Shown here: one piece after another, positions 36,101 to 51,100 of the stretch
Layout of the letters: every line of letters begins with the position of its first letter
How positions within the stretch are numbered: position 1 is the stretch's first letter
From: Pelecanus crispus
Lineage: Eukaryota > Chordata > Aves > Pelecaniformes > Pelecanidae
Direction of reading: 5' to 3'
NCBI RefSeq assembly: GCF_030463565.1
Contig: NC_134643.1
Span: 123,858,309 to 123,922,308, forward strand
DNA length: 64,000 nucleotides
Program-made: the position numbers and the translations under genes
Notes under the pieces: model-generated
The model's database searches: none
What the model saw: the letters and a program-made list of their open reading frames with translations, nothing else
What the model was told of the DNA's origin: nothing

Positions 36101-39100
36101 ACTACTTTCATACCTGCTTAAAGACATGCATGGTTCAAGGAAAAGAGTAATCTTTCCAAAGAAGGGTGCTACAGTTTGTTTTTTCAAGAGACCTGACCTG
36201 TCTGCAATACTTAGATAACTCTTTCCTGTCCTGAAGATTTATACGTCAGTACAGTGGGTATAGTTAATAATGCTTACTGAATGTAACCACACAGAATTAC
36301 AAATAACTTCTAAGATGTAATTGTCCCATTTAATCATGTCTGCTTTGGCTGGAAGGTTTTTTGCTTATATTTCAGCTACACATGAAATGAAAATTTACGA
36401 GGAAAGATTATTTATTTAATTATTTATTTATTTTATTTATTTATTTAGTTATTTAATTCTTACTTTATTCCCTGTCATTAAAGCTGAGATGCTCTTCTTG
36501 TAAATTCCCTACTTCCTCTGGAGTTACAATAAGGGTACCCTGTCCCTGTCCTGTCCTTTGACTTCCTTTTCCACCCTCTAAGCAAAGTAAGACCAGACTT
36601 TTCTAGATTGTTCATGATTGATTCCATATGAAGTCAATTGCAGAATTCTGCTGTTTCAGTGTAACAAAATGCATTTATGAGAGAAAACCCTTGAATGCCT
36701 TTAGTTCTTCTCAATGTGCTAGTAGGAGACCTTTGACATGCAGTCATCATATACGTCTTCTTTTACGTTATTGCTGTTTATTCTCATCTCCTTTCTTCCA
36801 CAGGCTCTTCAGAGTAACCTGAAGTATTCTCTATTACCAAGACGACTGATCATCAGTAAAAGATTATCTCAGTGTTTGCATCCAGCACTACCTAGTGGAG
36901 TGCATTTAAAGGCACTAGAAACCTATGAAATAATCTTTAAAATTATTGGGACAAAATGGCTTGCCAAGGATTTATTCTTGTACAGGTAAACTTTTCTTTA
37001 AAAGCATATGCATTTCACAGTCTATTTTAATTAACTACTTTTTTCTTACTTTTTTTTTTTTTTTTTTTTAAAGCTCTGGTTTGTTTCCTCTGCTGGCAAA
37101 TGCAGCAATGTCAGTGAGGCCTGTTCTCCTTGGTTTGTACGAGAAATACTTTCTCCCTCTCCAAAAGTCCCTCCTGCCTGGTCTTCAAGCCTTTGTAATT
37201 GGACTGCTGCCTGGACTGGAAGAAGGTTCAGAAATTTATGACAGGTAAGAACTAATATTAGTTTAAATGCAATATACAGTATTTTGCTTTCCTAGGGAAT
37301 TCTCAGTAAATTTCTGTCAGCTCTATATAGAAGGCTTGATAAAAGAGCTTCTAAGGGTGGAAGAATGGTTAGTCCCTGAAAGATGCAATGAATAGTGCTA
37401 AAGTAGAAAAAACCCTTTCACCTTCTATTTTCACCTCAGGAGAAGAGGAGAGAAGAGGAAAAGGAGCGTTAAAAATAAATGTGCTGAGAGAAAGGAATAA
37501 AAACTGTTTCTTAAAGCTCCTCTGAACTTCTAAATAATTAACCTCAGTCCCCAAACCACTGCTCTGTCGATAAATTCTATTTAAATATTGTAACACGAGA
37601 GAGCAGCTGAATTCTTTCCAGTCTCTCTATACCAGATACTTACCCTCTGGTTCTGAAAACACAAACAAGAAGCAACTCATAAAATCTACTGTGGAAAAAA
37701 GTATCTCTCTTACTTTTGCGTGCCCCTGCCAGTAATGACAGTGGCATTCAGTACGATAAAGTCAGGATCAGGAAGTGTGCTGAGAAGAGCAGCTCAGCAG
37801 CCATTTGTGTAGTGGTTTTACTTCATTTACCAGAACTGTTTTGTAAGATCTTATAAGAACTCAACCACTGTAGGTTTCGTCCAAATGTTTCTTTTCTTAA
37901 AGAGTCACTAAACATTGCATTGGTAATGTAATTCCTTCTGCATTACCAGTCTGGATGTGTTGGCTGTTCTTTTTCAATCTTAAATAGCTGTGTGTACACT
38001 TAAAAAAAGGGTTAGATATGCCAGGCTGCGTAGATTACAGTTGATAACTAACACACCTCTACATCTAATAACTCTTTTTAAAAACAAGTATTAAATTAAA
38101 GACTCATATCAATTGCTGGAGCAGCTAAGAGTAGATTGCATGTGTTCCCAACTTGGTGAGTAGCATTCAGTTGCCAATTCCAGAACATCAGGTCTATCAA
38201 CAAGTATGTACCTCTTATCTGCTGTAGAAACATGAATTTCAGTATGTGCTTTTTGACAGGCAGGCTTAGGAGTGATGGTGTATATTTTTCTCTTTCCTAC
38301 AGCACTAGTTGCTGGGGACTTGGGGGAGAAAGGGGATCCCTATAAACTAAATCTCCTGTCTATCTGAAGCCTTTTTAGGGAGACTGAACTCATTTTGAAA
38401 CTGACTAAATTTGAAGTAGTGAGTTAATGGCAACTGCAGATTAACTTCCAAGGGCTGACTTCTGGTTTTATACCTTTTTTCCCTATTCTTGATGGCATGG
38501 TTTCCCTCTTTGCCTTGAACAAACAGGATCACAGACAGGAACTGACCATATATTTCACTGTGAAAGATTTATGCTAGAATTAATTTAATGTTGTTTTGTG
38601 AAGTATAAAAATTACATGAGAAAGTCTTCCTTTAGTTTGCTTATCATAATGATTCTGGTGCAAGAGAGATAGACCAAGATATCTTGTCTGAAGATGTGTT
38701 AGATTAATTTTAAATTCAGCTTCATGAGAGTCTCTCCACTGAACATTTTCCGAATCTTCAACATTGAGGACTAACACTAACACATCCCCTGTTGTTCCTG
38801 AACATGGCAGAAGTACTAGCTCAGGTCGTGCTTCACCCTAGAAACTATTTCCTTCTTAACCACAAACATACGCATGAGTTTGCACACACACACACCATGG
38901 AAAAGAAAAAATGGCTTGAGGGCTACTTCATAAAGAAATGGAAAAGAATATCAGATTGGGGTGGAGGGGGGTGTGTCCCTTTTCTATGCTGGACTTCTTC
39001 CTCTTTTCTCATTTCTACATTCCTCATGTGAGGTTTTATTTCCTACATTATAGGAAAATACCGGATTACTGACAGAGTTGCCAAAGCAGAGAACATGCCT

Positions 39101-42100
39101 TCAAGTCATAAGACTTCCAATGTGATTGCCTTTAAACTAATTTCAGTGTACTGGTCCTGTGTGCAATAACTGACAGCATGTCATTTTATCTCATGGTTTC
39201 TTTCGTTCAGTGACTTACATATTGAGCCCATTGATTTGTAAGTACAAATACGTAGGATATCGTCCAATTCCCAGATTGATAAAATTGGCTGTCAGAGTCT
39301 AGCGTCAGCTTAAATTATTTCCAATTCAGCGTTGCACACCCCTCACCGTAAATATTTTGCAATCAGAGCTACTGCAGTAATTTGGTCAGAGCTTAACATT
39401 TGCAGGTAATTACTGGAGAAGTTTCCAAAGTATGCACAGAAACTTTGTTTTGGTGAGTGTGCACAGTGACAAAGGATTGAGTGTTTTTTGATTGTTTTCA
39501 TACAATCGGATGCTGGCCATCTTCATGTGAAAAGGGCAATACTGGTAATACAAAGATGAAGAAATTAAATATATAATGTCAACTACAATACTAATTCTGT
39601 GTATAATTGCCTTTTTATGGTATAAAACTGAACTAACAAAAATCTATTTTCTCACATCAAATACATTTCCATACAGAACAGATGCTCTGCTTGTGAAGCT
39701 CTCCTTATTGATGGGCCAAGAAATGTTCTATGGAGCACTCTGGGGCAGTGTCCTGGTCAGCCCATCCATCAGGCTGCCTGCTTCTCTTTTTGTTGTCAGT
39801 CATATCAACAGAGAGCTGTCTGGAAAACAACAGAAGTACATGCTCGGCACCGATTATAAGCTCACGGTAAGTTCATTACACTCCTCATAGAGTGGTCTTA
39901 TCTACCATAATACCTGCATACTAGCAGATTGTGCCTTCTATGTATTCAATTAGAATTACATACTCTTAAAAATATTTTAGAGAGAGAGAAAGAGAGGCTG
40001 ATGGAATTGCTTAATACAGTTATTTCATGGGAGCATGTTACCTGAAATGTAGTAGAGGATCTCCCATACCAATTTTGGTTAGCCTGCAGAATGCAAGTCT
40101 TCTGAAGCTTCTGCAGTTTTTGTTATCACTACTGCATAAAGCCTTAAAAAACCGACAGTTTCATATCAGAAGATAAACCTGACATCTTTTCTCTGCTTGT
40201 TCTGAATTTGCATTTAAGTTGAAGACCAGCTTTTCTATAATACAGTATATACAATGTTTAATGTGGATTTCTCAAAGTGCTTGTAGTCCTGGAATATGAT
40301 TCTGAAATTTAGTATCTTTTTATTTTTTCAGTAAAATGGAAATCTTCAGTAGGTAGTAATTTATGTTAAACTTGAGTGATGGAATAACTGTAATGCTACT
40401 TAGAGTACTTTAATATCTGCATTTTGTGAGGTTTCACATTCTGTCTGGTAGCTGGTGGTGTCACGCTGTGATGTTCTGTATTGTTACAAACCCAAGTATT
40501 TCGTAAGTATTAATGATTCTTTTAACAGTATTCCACAAAACTTTTTTTTTAAACTTATTTTCGGGCAGGAGTTAAATGGCTGAATAATTATCCTCTTATT
40601 TAAAAAGATATTGTTCACATGTAACCAAGTTTGCTTTCTTCCCTTCTTGTGATTATTAACAGTAATTGTAGTTTAAATGTTATCATGAAGTAAAAGACCA
40701 TCGTGCTTTCTTTTCCTTTTACAGATAAAGTCTTTGTGTGTATCAGTATTGGATTCAAATGTTCTTGTGCAAAGAAACACCCTAGAAGTGATTCTCTTCT
40801 TCTTCCCATTTTATACAGCTTTGGTAAGAGAACTGACTATTTTGGGATTGTCACATGTGCACTTTGTGCAGGAAGGTGTCTTCTGTGAAACCAATCCAGC
40901 TCCTACCTCTGTTATTGCCAAATGTCTGAATTTTGTACCTTCAAAATCAAAGAACAGATTTTGCAGTTTCTTGTTCCCCCATCAATTTTAATAGTAGAGG
41001 AGACTGCTGCTTCTCAGACTCCTTACAGCTTCAAATGAAGATGTGCTTTCACAGTGAATATTGCGTGATATTTGGAACATGCTTGAAGTATTCAGGCCTG
41101 AGAAACTGCATATGGGAAAAAATATCAAGCTCCTTTTTCAAGTAGGATTTCAGCATTTGGAATTGTCTTGCTAAACTAAGATACTTCTGTTAAAGACTAG
41201 GAAAGAAAATATTACTTAAAATATCATTTCCCAACTTAACTAGTAGTATAGTCAGTATTTTGAAAGCAGCAAGTAATTTTAAGTCTTAAGGCATAACATA
41301 ATGAAGTATTTAGTATTTTTAGCTTAACTGTGCCTCTGTACCTTAAATACGAAAATGATCACAACTGTGTCAGATTCCCTTTCCTGAGATTTTTAGTATA
41401 CAAAATATTTTGTTGCCTTTTTTTTTTCCCCAAAACATTACTGTTACCAGTTAAAAAAAAAAAACAAACTCATTATCAGTTTGACTTGTTTCACTGTTCA
41501 TAAACAGCTAAAGTATCTTTGTTTTTTATCCCAGGACTGCAACGAAAGCACTATTCTATTGCGCAGGTCTGATTTAGTCTGTATTCTGTCAGCAGCTATG
41601 CAGACATTGTTGAGGAGAGACATGTCACTCAATAGAAGATTATACGCATGGTTGCTAGGTACTGTACAACATACAGTGATATTCAATATTCTGACTACCT
41701 AAGAGAAAAAAAAAAAAAACAATGCTTAAAGATGTAATACACTTTTTCAGCAGTTAATGAATGATGATAAAAAAAAGTGTTGTTTAGTTGCCATTTATTA
41801 AGTACCTGTTTAATGAAATTAAGCATTGATTTGGCAAACAGGTCTTCTCTTCAGAGGTGAATTCATTTCACTGTCCTGAATCACAGGGTATCTGATGAGT
41901 TATTTCTGGTCCCATCCACAGTTCATTCTGAAGTGGTTCAGTGGACTGGAAGGAGTGGGGGGCTATTTTTAACCTTGCTCTTCTGGAAGCAGTAGTCTAT
42001 TAATTCCCATGTGGGCCTAATTGTCAAGGAGGGGCTATAGGATAGCTATAGCTTCTCCCCATCTACCTCCTTTTAACAGCATAAGAGGAGGCTAAAAGTG

Positions 42101-45100
42101 ACAGGGCAAGAGCTGCAGCTACATAGTTGCGTGAGGCTGCCCTTGCTGACCCCATGTCTGGATCTGGCTTTGGTTTTGATTTATTTTCAGGATAGCACAT
42201 CTGGATGCCTCAAACTGTGTTATGTGGGCTGTTCTTGGGCAGTATGTGAGCCAGTTTCAAGCTAAGTCTTAAAATGACAAAGGTTAAAAATGCAGTGTAA
42301 TGTCAATATTTGTATAAATGACGTGTGTGTAGTGCTCTGTACTGTAGTGTTTCTCTGTACTCCTGATGCTTCTCTTTATCTTGTAGGCTCTGATATTAAA
42401 GGTGGTACTTTTGCTCCAGACTCAACAGCTTCTGAAGACCATGCTATTTATTTCTTTGGAAAATATTCTAAAGATCTTTTGGTTGAGGTTGGTGTTCATT
42501 GTATACGGATGTATTTACAATCCTTTTAAATGTTAGCGCAGACTGCGTCTAGAATCGTTCACTGTGCCACTTGGTTTGTCCTTCGCTTTCTGTCCCTAAA
42601 GATAGCATCCTTTTGGTGGTTGTATTTTTATCTATCTGAATGCCTGCTGTGCTGTATTTATCCCAATATTGTATGTGCTTACAATACAAATAGAATCTAA
42701 TGAAACCAAAGGGTAGCATCTTTGATGAACTACCTGAATTATTTAAAAACAATCTGTACTCTTGAGCACAGATGATGAGAAGATGTCATTGATTTGCCTA
42801 CCCTGCACGGAAAATTGAAGTTCAGTTGTAGTCGGTACTAAACAAAATCAAATTCGGAAACACTTCAGGTCTTAATAAAATGGCAATCTCTCTTCTACGT
42901 ATAACATTTTGATGTTTTCTTTTTACTAGAGTTTGACTGAAATTTTACATCAGAAACTCCCGGAGTCTGATACAGAGGAACAGCATCAAGCTTATTTGAA
43001 ACCCTTCCGCATCCTAATCAGTCTCCTTGACAAACCTGAAATAGGTAATATTGCTTGTCACTTCTGTTACGACTGCCAACAACTCTTACAACTTCATGTT
43101 CATCGCCTTTGACAGTAGGACTCTGGACAACACCCTGCACGATTCTTCCTTTTTCTGAATATGTGTGCATTGTGTATTAGTGTGCAGGGGGCTGTGTTCC
43201 TTGCCTTGGATCTGGTTCAGAGCAGTGCTCTGGAGCAAGCACCCTCTCCAGGTTATTTCCGGCTCTTCTGCAGAGCACTCCACAAAATGTAACTTCCTGA
43301 GCCTTAAGCCAATATGACTTTCACTTCCATTTGAAATGGATTTAGCAATGCAACACTTTTTTTTTTAAAGGGAGCAAACTAAAACATAACAAGAATCTCT
43401 GACCTTTTCTGCTATTCTTAGTCACTTTAACTTTTTTTTTTTTGCTTTTTAGAAGCATTCATTGGAATGCTTTATACACTGCTTTTTTTTAACGGTTCCA
43501 TGTTTAGGATATTGTACTCATTATTTGTTCACTGCCTCTATAGACAATTTCAGATAAAACAAAGAAGTGCTGACCTTTGAAAACTGGGTGCAGTTGTCAG
43601 CACACACCTAACTTATACTTTCTTCTTAAAACTGTTTATAAATATGCATTTTTTTATATATATAGTTAGTCCTTTGAACTCTTCAATTTGCTGATTTGTC
43701 CAGCTTCTGTCCCTCAAAATTTAATCAAGGCTACTGTGTTAAATGTGTATTGGGAAATCTTCTTGTTTTCCTTATGGATACAGACATGGTGATTACTTTT
43801 GGCACGTGAATAGCAGGTTATGGTTATGATTATGCCCACTTGTAAATGCTTGCAGTGTAGGTGCCTTACGAAGTGACTTAAGTGTAATGTAGAACCAGTG
43901 CTATGGCTTTCCAAGTATTACTTTAAAAAGTTCCCAAAACCAACAACAGGTGGTTTGTAACTAGAATTTAAAAAAAAAAAAAAAACAACAAAAAAAACCT
44001 ACGTACTTAATTGTATTTTAACTGGCAAATTTGACATTTTAAAAAGCCTTGTAAGCATTTTCTTCCTACTTGGGTGATCACTTGGTTTTTTTTTTTAGTC
44101 TAGCTACCCCTAATTTAAGTCTATACAAGTCTGTAACTGAGCCGCCTAGCAATCACTTTGGTGCAACTAATGGATTCTTTTTTCTTCAATTATAGGGCCA
44201 CAGGTTCTTGGGGATCTGTTCCTTGAAGTTATTCGAGCCTTTTATTCCTACTGCAAAGATGCACTTGGTTCTGATCTCAAACTTAGCTACAATCAAAGTG
44301 GCAACATACTTGCAAGGTATAACTACAAGTTTTCAACTATGAACCGAAACTGTATCATTTATAGTAAGCTAACTTATTACAATCTACCCAAGTTAAGGAA
44401 GGTTAGGTTTTTAACAAAGTGACCTGCAGTATAGAAGATGAGGTTTTTCTATGACTTCCTTTTTCCCCACACTCGCTTTATTTCTCTTTAATTAGCAGAG
44501 AATAAAATGAATTGCACGTGTATATGATTGGTGTTGATTAAATCCAGTTATATTGGCTGAGAATCAGTCTGGTGACAGAACTCTTATTGATTTTCAAAGT
44601 TGAAGGCTCAATTTCTTTCATCTGGGAGAAAGATGCTCAAACTCTAGCTATTCCAGAATGACTTAGTCCTTGAATTAAAATAATCAATGTCTTTTAGCTT
44701 GCAGAGAAAGGGGAAAATATTTTAGAATGCATCAGCTCATACTGTGACGTGCATGCTCTTAGAATCTTCACTGACATCTGTTTCTTTTTTTTCCTTTGTT
44801 TCCCTTTCACACAGTGCAATCAAAGAGAACAAAAATGCTTCAGAAATTGTCAAAACAGTCAATTTGTTGATCACATCCTTAAGCACAGATTTTCTTTGGG
44901 ATTACATGACCAGATGTTTTGAAGATTGTTTCAGGTGACTATGTTGTCAAACAATAGTGCTCCTCTTAAAAATACCACTTAAGAGTTCTCTGTGTAAGAT
45001 AATATTTACTGAAGCACTTAAATTCTGGAAGGGACATAACACATGTTAGAATCAGACAGATATGCAAGTTGCATCCTAAAATAGTTCAAGAATGCAAACA

Positions 45101-48100
45101 GGTAAACAATTAGATGGCAACTAGCAAGCTGAGAGGCAAAGAAATTACTTTCAAAATGACAGCTGAAGGAGGAAAAGGTTTGGGAGGGGAGGTGGAGAGG
45201 ACTTCCTTGGAAGAAGTGGGTTTTGAATAAAGATCTCTATCTTTTTATCTCTTTCTAAATATAAGAGAGAAGATTATACTTTAAGTAGTAAGATCGTGTA
45301 TAGAGATTCAATCTGAAAATTAGAAGCACTTTAGCATCCCACATGCTACAGTTTAGGTGGTTTTGACAGAATGTTTTATCCTGCTGTGTTAGAAGTCCCA
45401 TCTTACTTTGCTTCAGAAAGTCTAGCTGTTCAGTATTTTGTGCTGGTTTTGATGAAACTTTTTTATTGTAACAAGAATTTGACAGGAAAAAAGCTTACAA
45501 AATAATGTTTTTCTCAATCCAGAAACAAATCCACACAGATGAGATATCCTCTTGAAAATATTAGTGCTCCTCCTACAGTTTCAGAGCTCTGCACGCTATT
45601 GGTGTTTCTTCTTGATGTGATTCCTTTGGTAAGGCAACATGGAGTTAACTGCTTCAAAGTCTTAAGAAACTTAAAATCAAGTAATTCATATTGTGATTAC
45701 CTATAATGAAAATAGGCAAATTGACATACATGTGCATATTCATGATGTGTCCTCCAAAGTACAGTTTCACATGCTGACACATATACAGCTACCTGTGCTA
45801 TTGCCTAGCAAAATGAAAATTGTTTGCATTTTGAAATATGGTGATTCTATCAAAGGAATGAATGCTTCTTGGGTAAATAACTTCCTGGGACTTTTTGGTC
45901 TGTTAGCTGGCTGACTATCGTAAGATTTTTAGGGTATGATTCAGTATTCATCATGTAGAATGAAGAAAGAAGGAATAGCACTGAAGCAAGTTTGTACAGC
46001 TTAACCATTCATGAACTGACTTTATCAATCATTGATCAGTGTTGCTAGACAGCTGAAAAATAATATGTGATAACTATTTTAAACAATGCTTATTTATTTT
46101 AGGAACTCTACTCTGAAGTGCAGACTCAGTATCTTCCACAGATGCTCAGTTATATGGTGCAGTCTCTCCTGGAAAATATGGAAGTATTAGGTTTACCAGA
46201 ACTCACTCATGCCCTAAAGACCTGTTTTAAGGTGCTTAGCAAAGTGCAAATGCCCCCTTCCTATCTGGACATTGAGACAGGAAGTGGACATGGGGTAGGT
46301 GTTTTTCAACTACTCATAGATGTTTAAAATTGTTAGTGACATAACTTATTTTAAAATGCTAATTCTCCGAACTTAAACCTACATAATAACTGCAGCGATA
46401 AAGATTTTTGAAACTTACCTCCTTTCACCCCTTCCAGAGCTACCTGATGCCTTGTTATTCTTACTGGGTATTCAGTTCTGACTTCTTTGAATTATTTGTG
46501 ACAGTGAAGGAGTATAGTCATGTCTGAAATGGCGGCTATAATCCTACCTCTTGAGAAGAATGTGATCTTAATGGTTTTGAAAGGGCACTCAGGATCATGC
46601 AGTTGCTAAAGATTCAAGCTGCCAAATCAAGCCCAGCTTTACAGCTGGTTAAGTCTGCAAGGCTTTCAATTAATATTTTAGATTAACACAATGTGGTATT
46701 ATTTGTGTGTAGGAGACCATGATAGGGAATAAGGAGTAGATGGCATAAAGCAGTCACACAAGCACAGCCTGCCAAAGTTTTGCAGTAGAACAAATATATG
46801 CATTTGACTAGAAATAATCCAACGTAAGTAATGCCATTCTAGTCGTGAAGGACTAGATGTTTCCTAACTAAATGTTAAGGAAACATTTCCATTTGCGAAG
46901 TAATCTGTAGCTATGGATCTGTTGGTGTTTGATGAGTCAAGGTGTGAGGATTATACAAACATTTGTTAGGTTTTAAATGCAATTGAATTGAACTGCTGAC
47001 AAATAAGTATGTCTCATAATTTCATAAAAGTAATCTGTATCTGAAAATTGCAAATACTAGGGGTTTTTTTCTGTCATTGCTGTTCCCCAGTGCCTGCCAC
47101 AGTTCTACATAGTTTAAAATGATCTACTCAGTGCCACATTAACCACATTAACATTTCTCTTTTAGAGCCCAGTGAAAAAGGAAAATGTGGACATAACCTT
47201 GGAGACTAAGTCTGTGCTGCAGGAGGAGGATGAGACTCCATTCCCTCCCCTGAAGTCAGAAGACAGTGGCATTGGTCTAAGCGCTTCCTCCCCAGAGCTC
47301 TCTCAGCACTTGGGGGTGCCAGCTGTGACCCTTGAGAGAGATGGTGTCTGGAAGAAAGGGGGGAGCATTCAGAAGACTTTGTATTGCATCCAAGAGCTGG
47401 TTGCCAAGTTTTCCAGTAAATACATTTTTGGGGTGCAATTTCAAGAAACAAGTAACGAAAGCATCTCAGCAACGAATCTGAGTGGAAAAGAGAAAAAAGA
47501 GAATGGCTACAGATTACCTGAAAGTGCTAGCAAGAAAAAGAGCCCATGGGATGCAAAGCAAATCACTGTACCTCAGTTTAAACAAATGCTTTCAGACTTG
47601 TTCTCAGTTCGAGGGTTGCCATTCAAGAACAAGGGTTCTAATCCTCTTCCTTCTGACCGCCACTCTGGTAATAAAAAGGAAAAGGAGGAAGAAGAGTGGG
47701 ACTTAGAACAAGTGATGCTTGTCTTGGGACCCCTTAGAGGTGACTGCAAGGAAGCTTTCGCTGCAGCTTGTCACCTTTTGTTGGATTGTACCACATTCCC
47801 AGTCTATCTTTCAGAGGAGGAGACGGAACAGTTGTATATCTCTCTCTTTCAGGTTCCTGGTAAGAAAAGATTCCTTTACTGGGCAACTTGAGCATTTGAG
47901 GATGCAGATAGCAGTGTAAATTGCAAGACATGTGACCAGGGCTGGTAATAATGCCTTTTGACAGGGCTGAAGGCAAGTAGCATGTGAATTAAAGACTTAC
48001 CCGCATCAGCATATGTTTTGTGTCTTGCAGCTGAGTGACAATTTTTACCAAGCTTTTTAAATTCACATTCTTTTGAAAGCTTTCACTACAAAACTTGTAG

Positions 48101-51100
48101 CTGAAGGGATGAAAAGACCTTCTGGCCTGTAGACCCTTGTGGCATGGTTCAGGATTTTCAGGAAATCTGCCCCTCACCCATCTGTCTCCCCTGTGTCCCC
48201 CCCACCCATCCCCCCCTCCGACACCCTCCCTCCCACCCAAAAAAGGATGTCTTAGAGGAAGATGGGTGTAGATGGAAAACTGGAACCCTGAACCATAACA
48301 GAAGGAAAAACAGGTCTTTCCCTAACCCTCAGAATTCAAAGGAGTCTGATGTAAGCTAACATGTAAGAATAATCTTGTGTAATTGGAGGGCCTGTTTGTT
48401 CTAGGAATTAAAGTTCATCAGCCTTAGCAGAAGCAGTTACTGCCCTGAAGGCTAGTTCACAAGGTAGGTTTGTAGTGAATGGAGAGGTGGGAAACTGGAA
48501 AACTGGGTTCTCTTCCTCACGTCACTACAAATTTCTGCTGTCTTCCTTAGCAAAGTGATGATATGCCCATCATCTACATGGGTGAGCTGTCTGCTTGACA
48601 TGGACACTTTTGTATACTTGCAGTGTCTTCCATGTGGTCAGCAGTGTAGCTGAACTTAGAAGGCTTGCTTTCATAATTGTGTTCCTTTGGAATATCGTCC
48701 TAGGATTATAGAAGTTTATTTTCAAAATTCTTTTCAACTGCACACCCTGGAGAATACAGTAAGGTTTAAAGCCAAAAGGACAGAACCTCTGATAATGAAG
48801 GTCTGGGTTGAATGAGATACAGAAGTTGTCTGATGCAGAGAAGGAAGAGTGGTCATTTTGTTGTGGTAGTAAGGCAGTTAAAACATTTGGCTTTGGAGCC
48901 AGAGGTGTGAACTCATACTTGAGACTGTCTCCAATCAAACCTTCATAAAATTTTGTCTGGTTATTCACTTAGGTAGGCAAAGATGACTTGATGTTAGTCA
49001 TATCAGTTCCTTGTGTGCTTCATGGTTTCTGAAATGATATGCCTCAATGCTACCTGAAAGAGCATGCTTGCATCAGCAGACTGATGTTGTTTTTGACAAT
49101 GACAGCTGGAAAACAGCAGCTGCAAAAACTAATTGTGAATAAACATAAACTGGAAAGCAGAAATCCACTAGTTACTGGGGTACTGAGGTCCTGCAAGAGC
49201 TTTCTGCTGAAAGAATTAGGGAAAAGAATATAACTTACTTTGAAGCAAGTCCCTTCTGAAGTAAGGGACTTGATGATAGCATGACAGTTGGATTTGGGCA
49301 GTCATTTTTGTCCCTTGGTCCTGTGAGTTTGACTGAAGAAGTCTTGAAAATATGACCATAACCTTGAGATTATTCAAAAACTTTTTTCTCACTTATCTTC
49401 TGAGGAGGTTGTGATGCCAGCTTCCCTCTGTGGCTGAAGTCCTTAATGACAATATGCTGTTGTGTGAATGACTGCTATGTTCAGAATGTGTCCATCTTCA
49501 CGCTGCTGGAGGTGATCAACCACTCCCAGTCACTGGCACTTGTGATAGAAGACAGAATGAAGCGGTATAAAGTGTCTGGTCACAACCCCTTCCTTGGAAA
49601 GCTACAGATGGTCACCCTTCCTCCCATTGCTCCTGGCGTTCTAAAGATCATCTCAGAGAAAACAGATTTCTACCAGGTGTCAATTTTCTTCTTCTTTTTT
49701 ACTGCCCAACTGCTCAACTGAACCTCTAAGGATGGGGTGGGAAAGCAAATGTTATTTGCATGGATGTTTGGGGGCAGCATGTTTGTGTTACAATGACACA
49801 CTGCCGTTTTTTGTTTCCACAATCATTTGAAAGCAGTTGCATCCTTCTTCATGTGCTTCCCAACAGGATGGTCAAACATGGCAGGTTATTTTCAAATTGC
49901 TAGTTGGTTTTGTGCCCAAATTCTTGGGGTAGGTATAGTTGATTTCTGACTTGAAGGATTTGGTTTCATTAGCTTGAAAGCTACACTTTAGAGAACTTTG
50001 ATACCACTCTAAGTCTTCAGGTAAGAGAAAATGTTAGTGGGTGAATAATAATGAAAACTTTCTGTCCTCCTTGTTTTCAGTATATATATTTCAAAGATGC
50101 TTTCCTTCTCCTGACCATTTATTGATATTAGTGTTGGTATGAGGGTTGGTTCCAAGATCTTTTTCTTAATTACCGTGTTTCCAATTACTGTGCCTGACAC
50201 ATGTACAATCTGTACAGTTTTGACCAAGAAAACAGAAGCAGAAAAGCTTTTCTTAACTTCTGGTGCACGTACATTTGAATTACCTGTCCTACTAGGGTAG
50301 GCAAGTTACATTCCTTTAGGTCTGAGTGTATGACCTAAATTCTTGCTGTATGTTAAATTAAGATGATTTGGAAATCCCTTTTGGTAATAGAGGGCATTTA
50401 TGCAATGGAAAGCTTTTAAGTCAGGGAAGAAATGGCACTTAATATTATTATTCATATTATTACTACTATTACTACTGTTAATTGATGTTATTTTTCCCTA
50501 GAGAGTAGCCTGTGTGCTCTGGAATCAGCTGAACAAAGAGACACGGGAGCATCATATTGCCTGTGTGGAACTGTTCTACAGGCTGCACTGCTTGGCACCA
50601 TCAGCAAATATCTGTGAAGACATTATCTGCCACGCACTTTTGGATCGTGATAAAGTAAGTCCTGTATTCACTGAAGCCCCTTCATTACTATATAGTTGTT
50701 TCAGTGCTTCCCAGACTGCCTCCAGTTCCCTTCCACCCCATGTCTTTATTCCCATGGTCCCTCTGTCTTCCAGCAGTCTGATAGACTCTGTCCATGCCTT
50801 TACAATTCCCTGGTATTTATTCATCATGGGACTACTGCTAAACTTAATCTCTGGATACAAGCTCTATCAGTCAATGCTGGAGCTTTTTTAGTTTAAGCCC
50901 AAATCATGTAGTATCTAAAAACTTACAGTTTTTGACAGTATTTCCAAACTGACACAGCTCCACCAATAAGTCTAAAATCATTTTATTTTGTGTTAATTCT
51001 GTAAACTTCATATTCCAACAAAAGACTTTATTACCTTGTAAGTGTATGTCAACATAATGTTGGCCTTGTGTCCACCTTAGTATTTAGTTCTCATAATAAG

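Larger units (their letters stand above)
27190..36803 (+). other. DOP1B 9.6-kb intron
   Basis: The largest intron in the window. It holds the CR1 copy (27947-29130), a CR1 tail (33868-33945) and an ATTT-rich tract. The longest open frame, 30784-31191 on the plus strand (135 codons), has no recognisable motif. The rest shows nothing I can identify. Confidence 0.75.
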
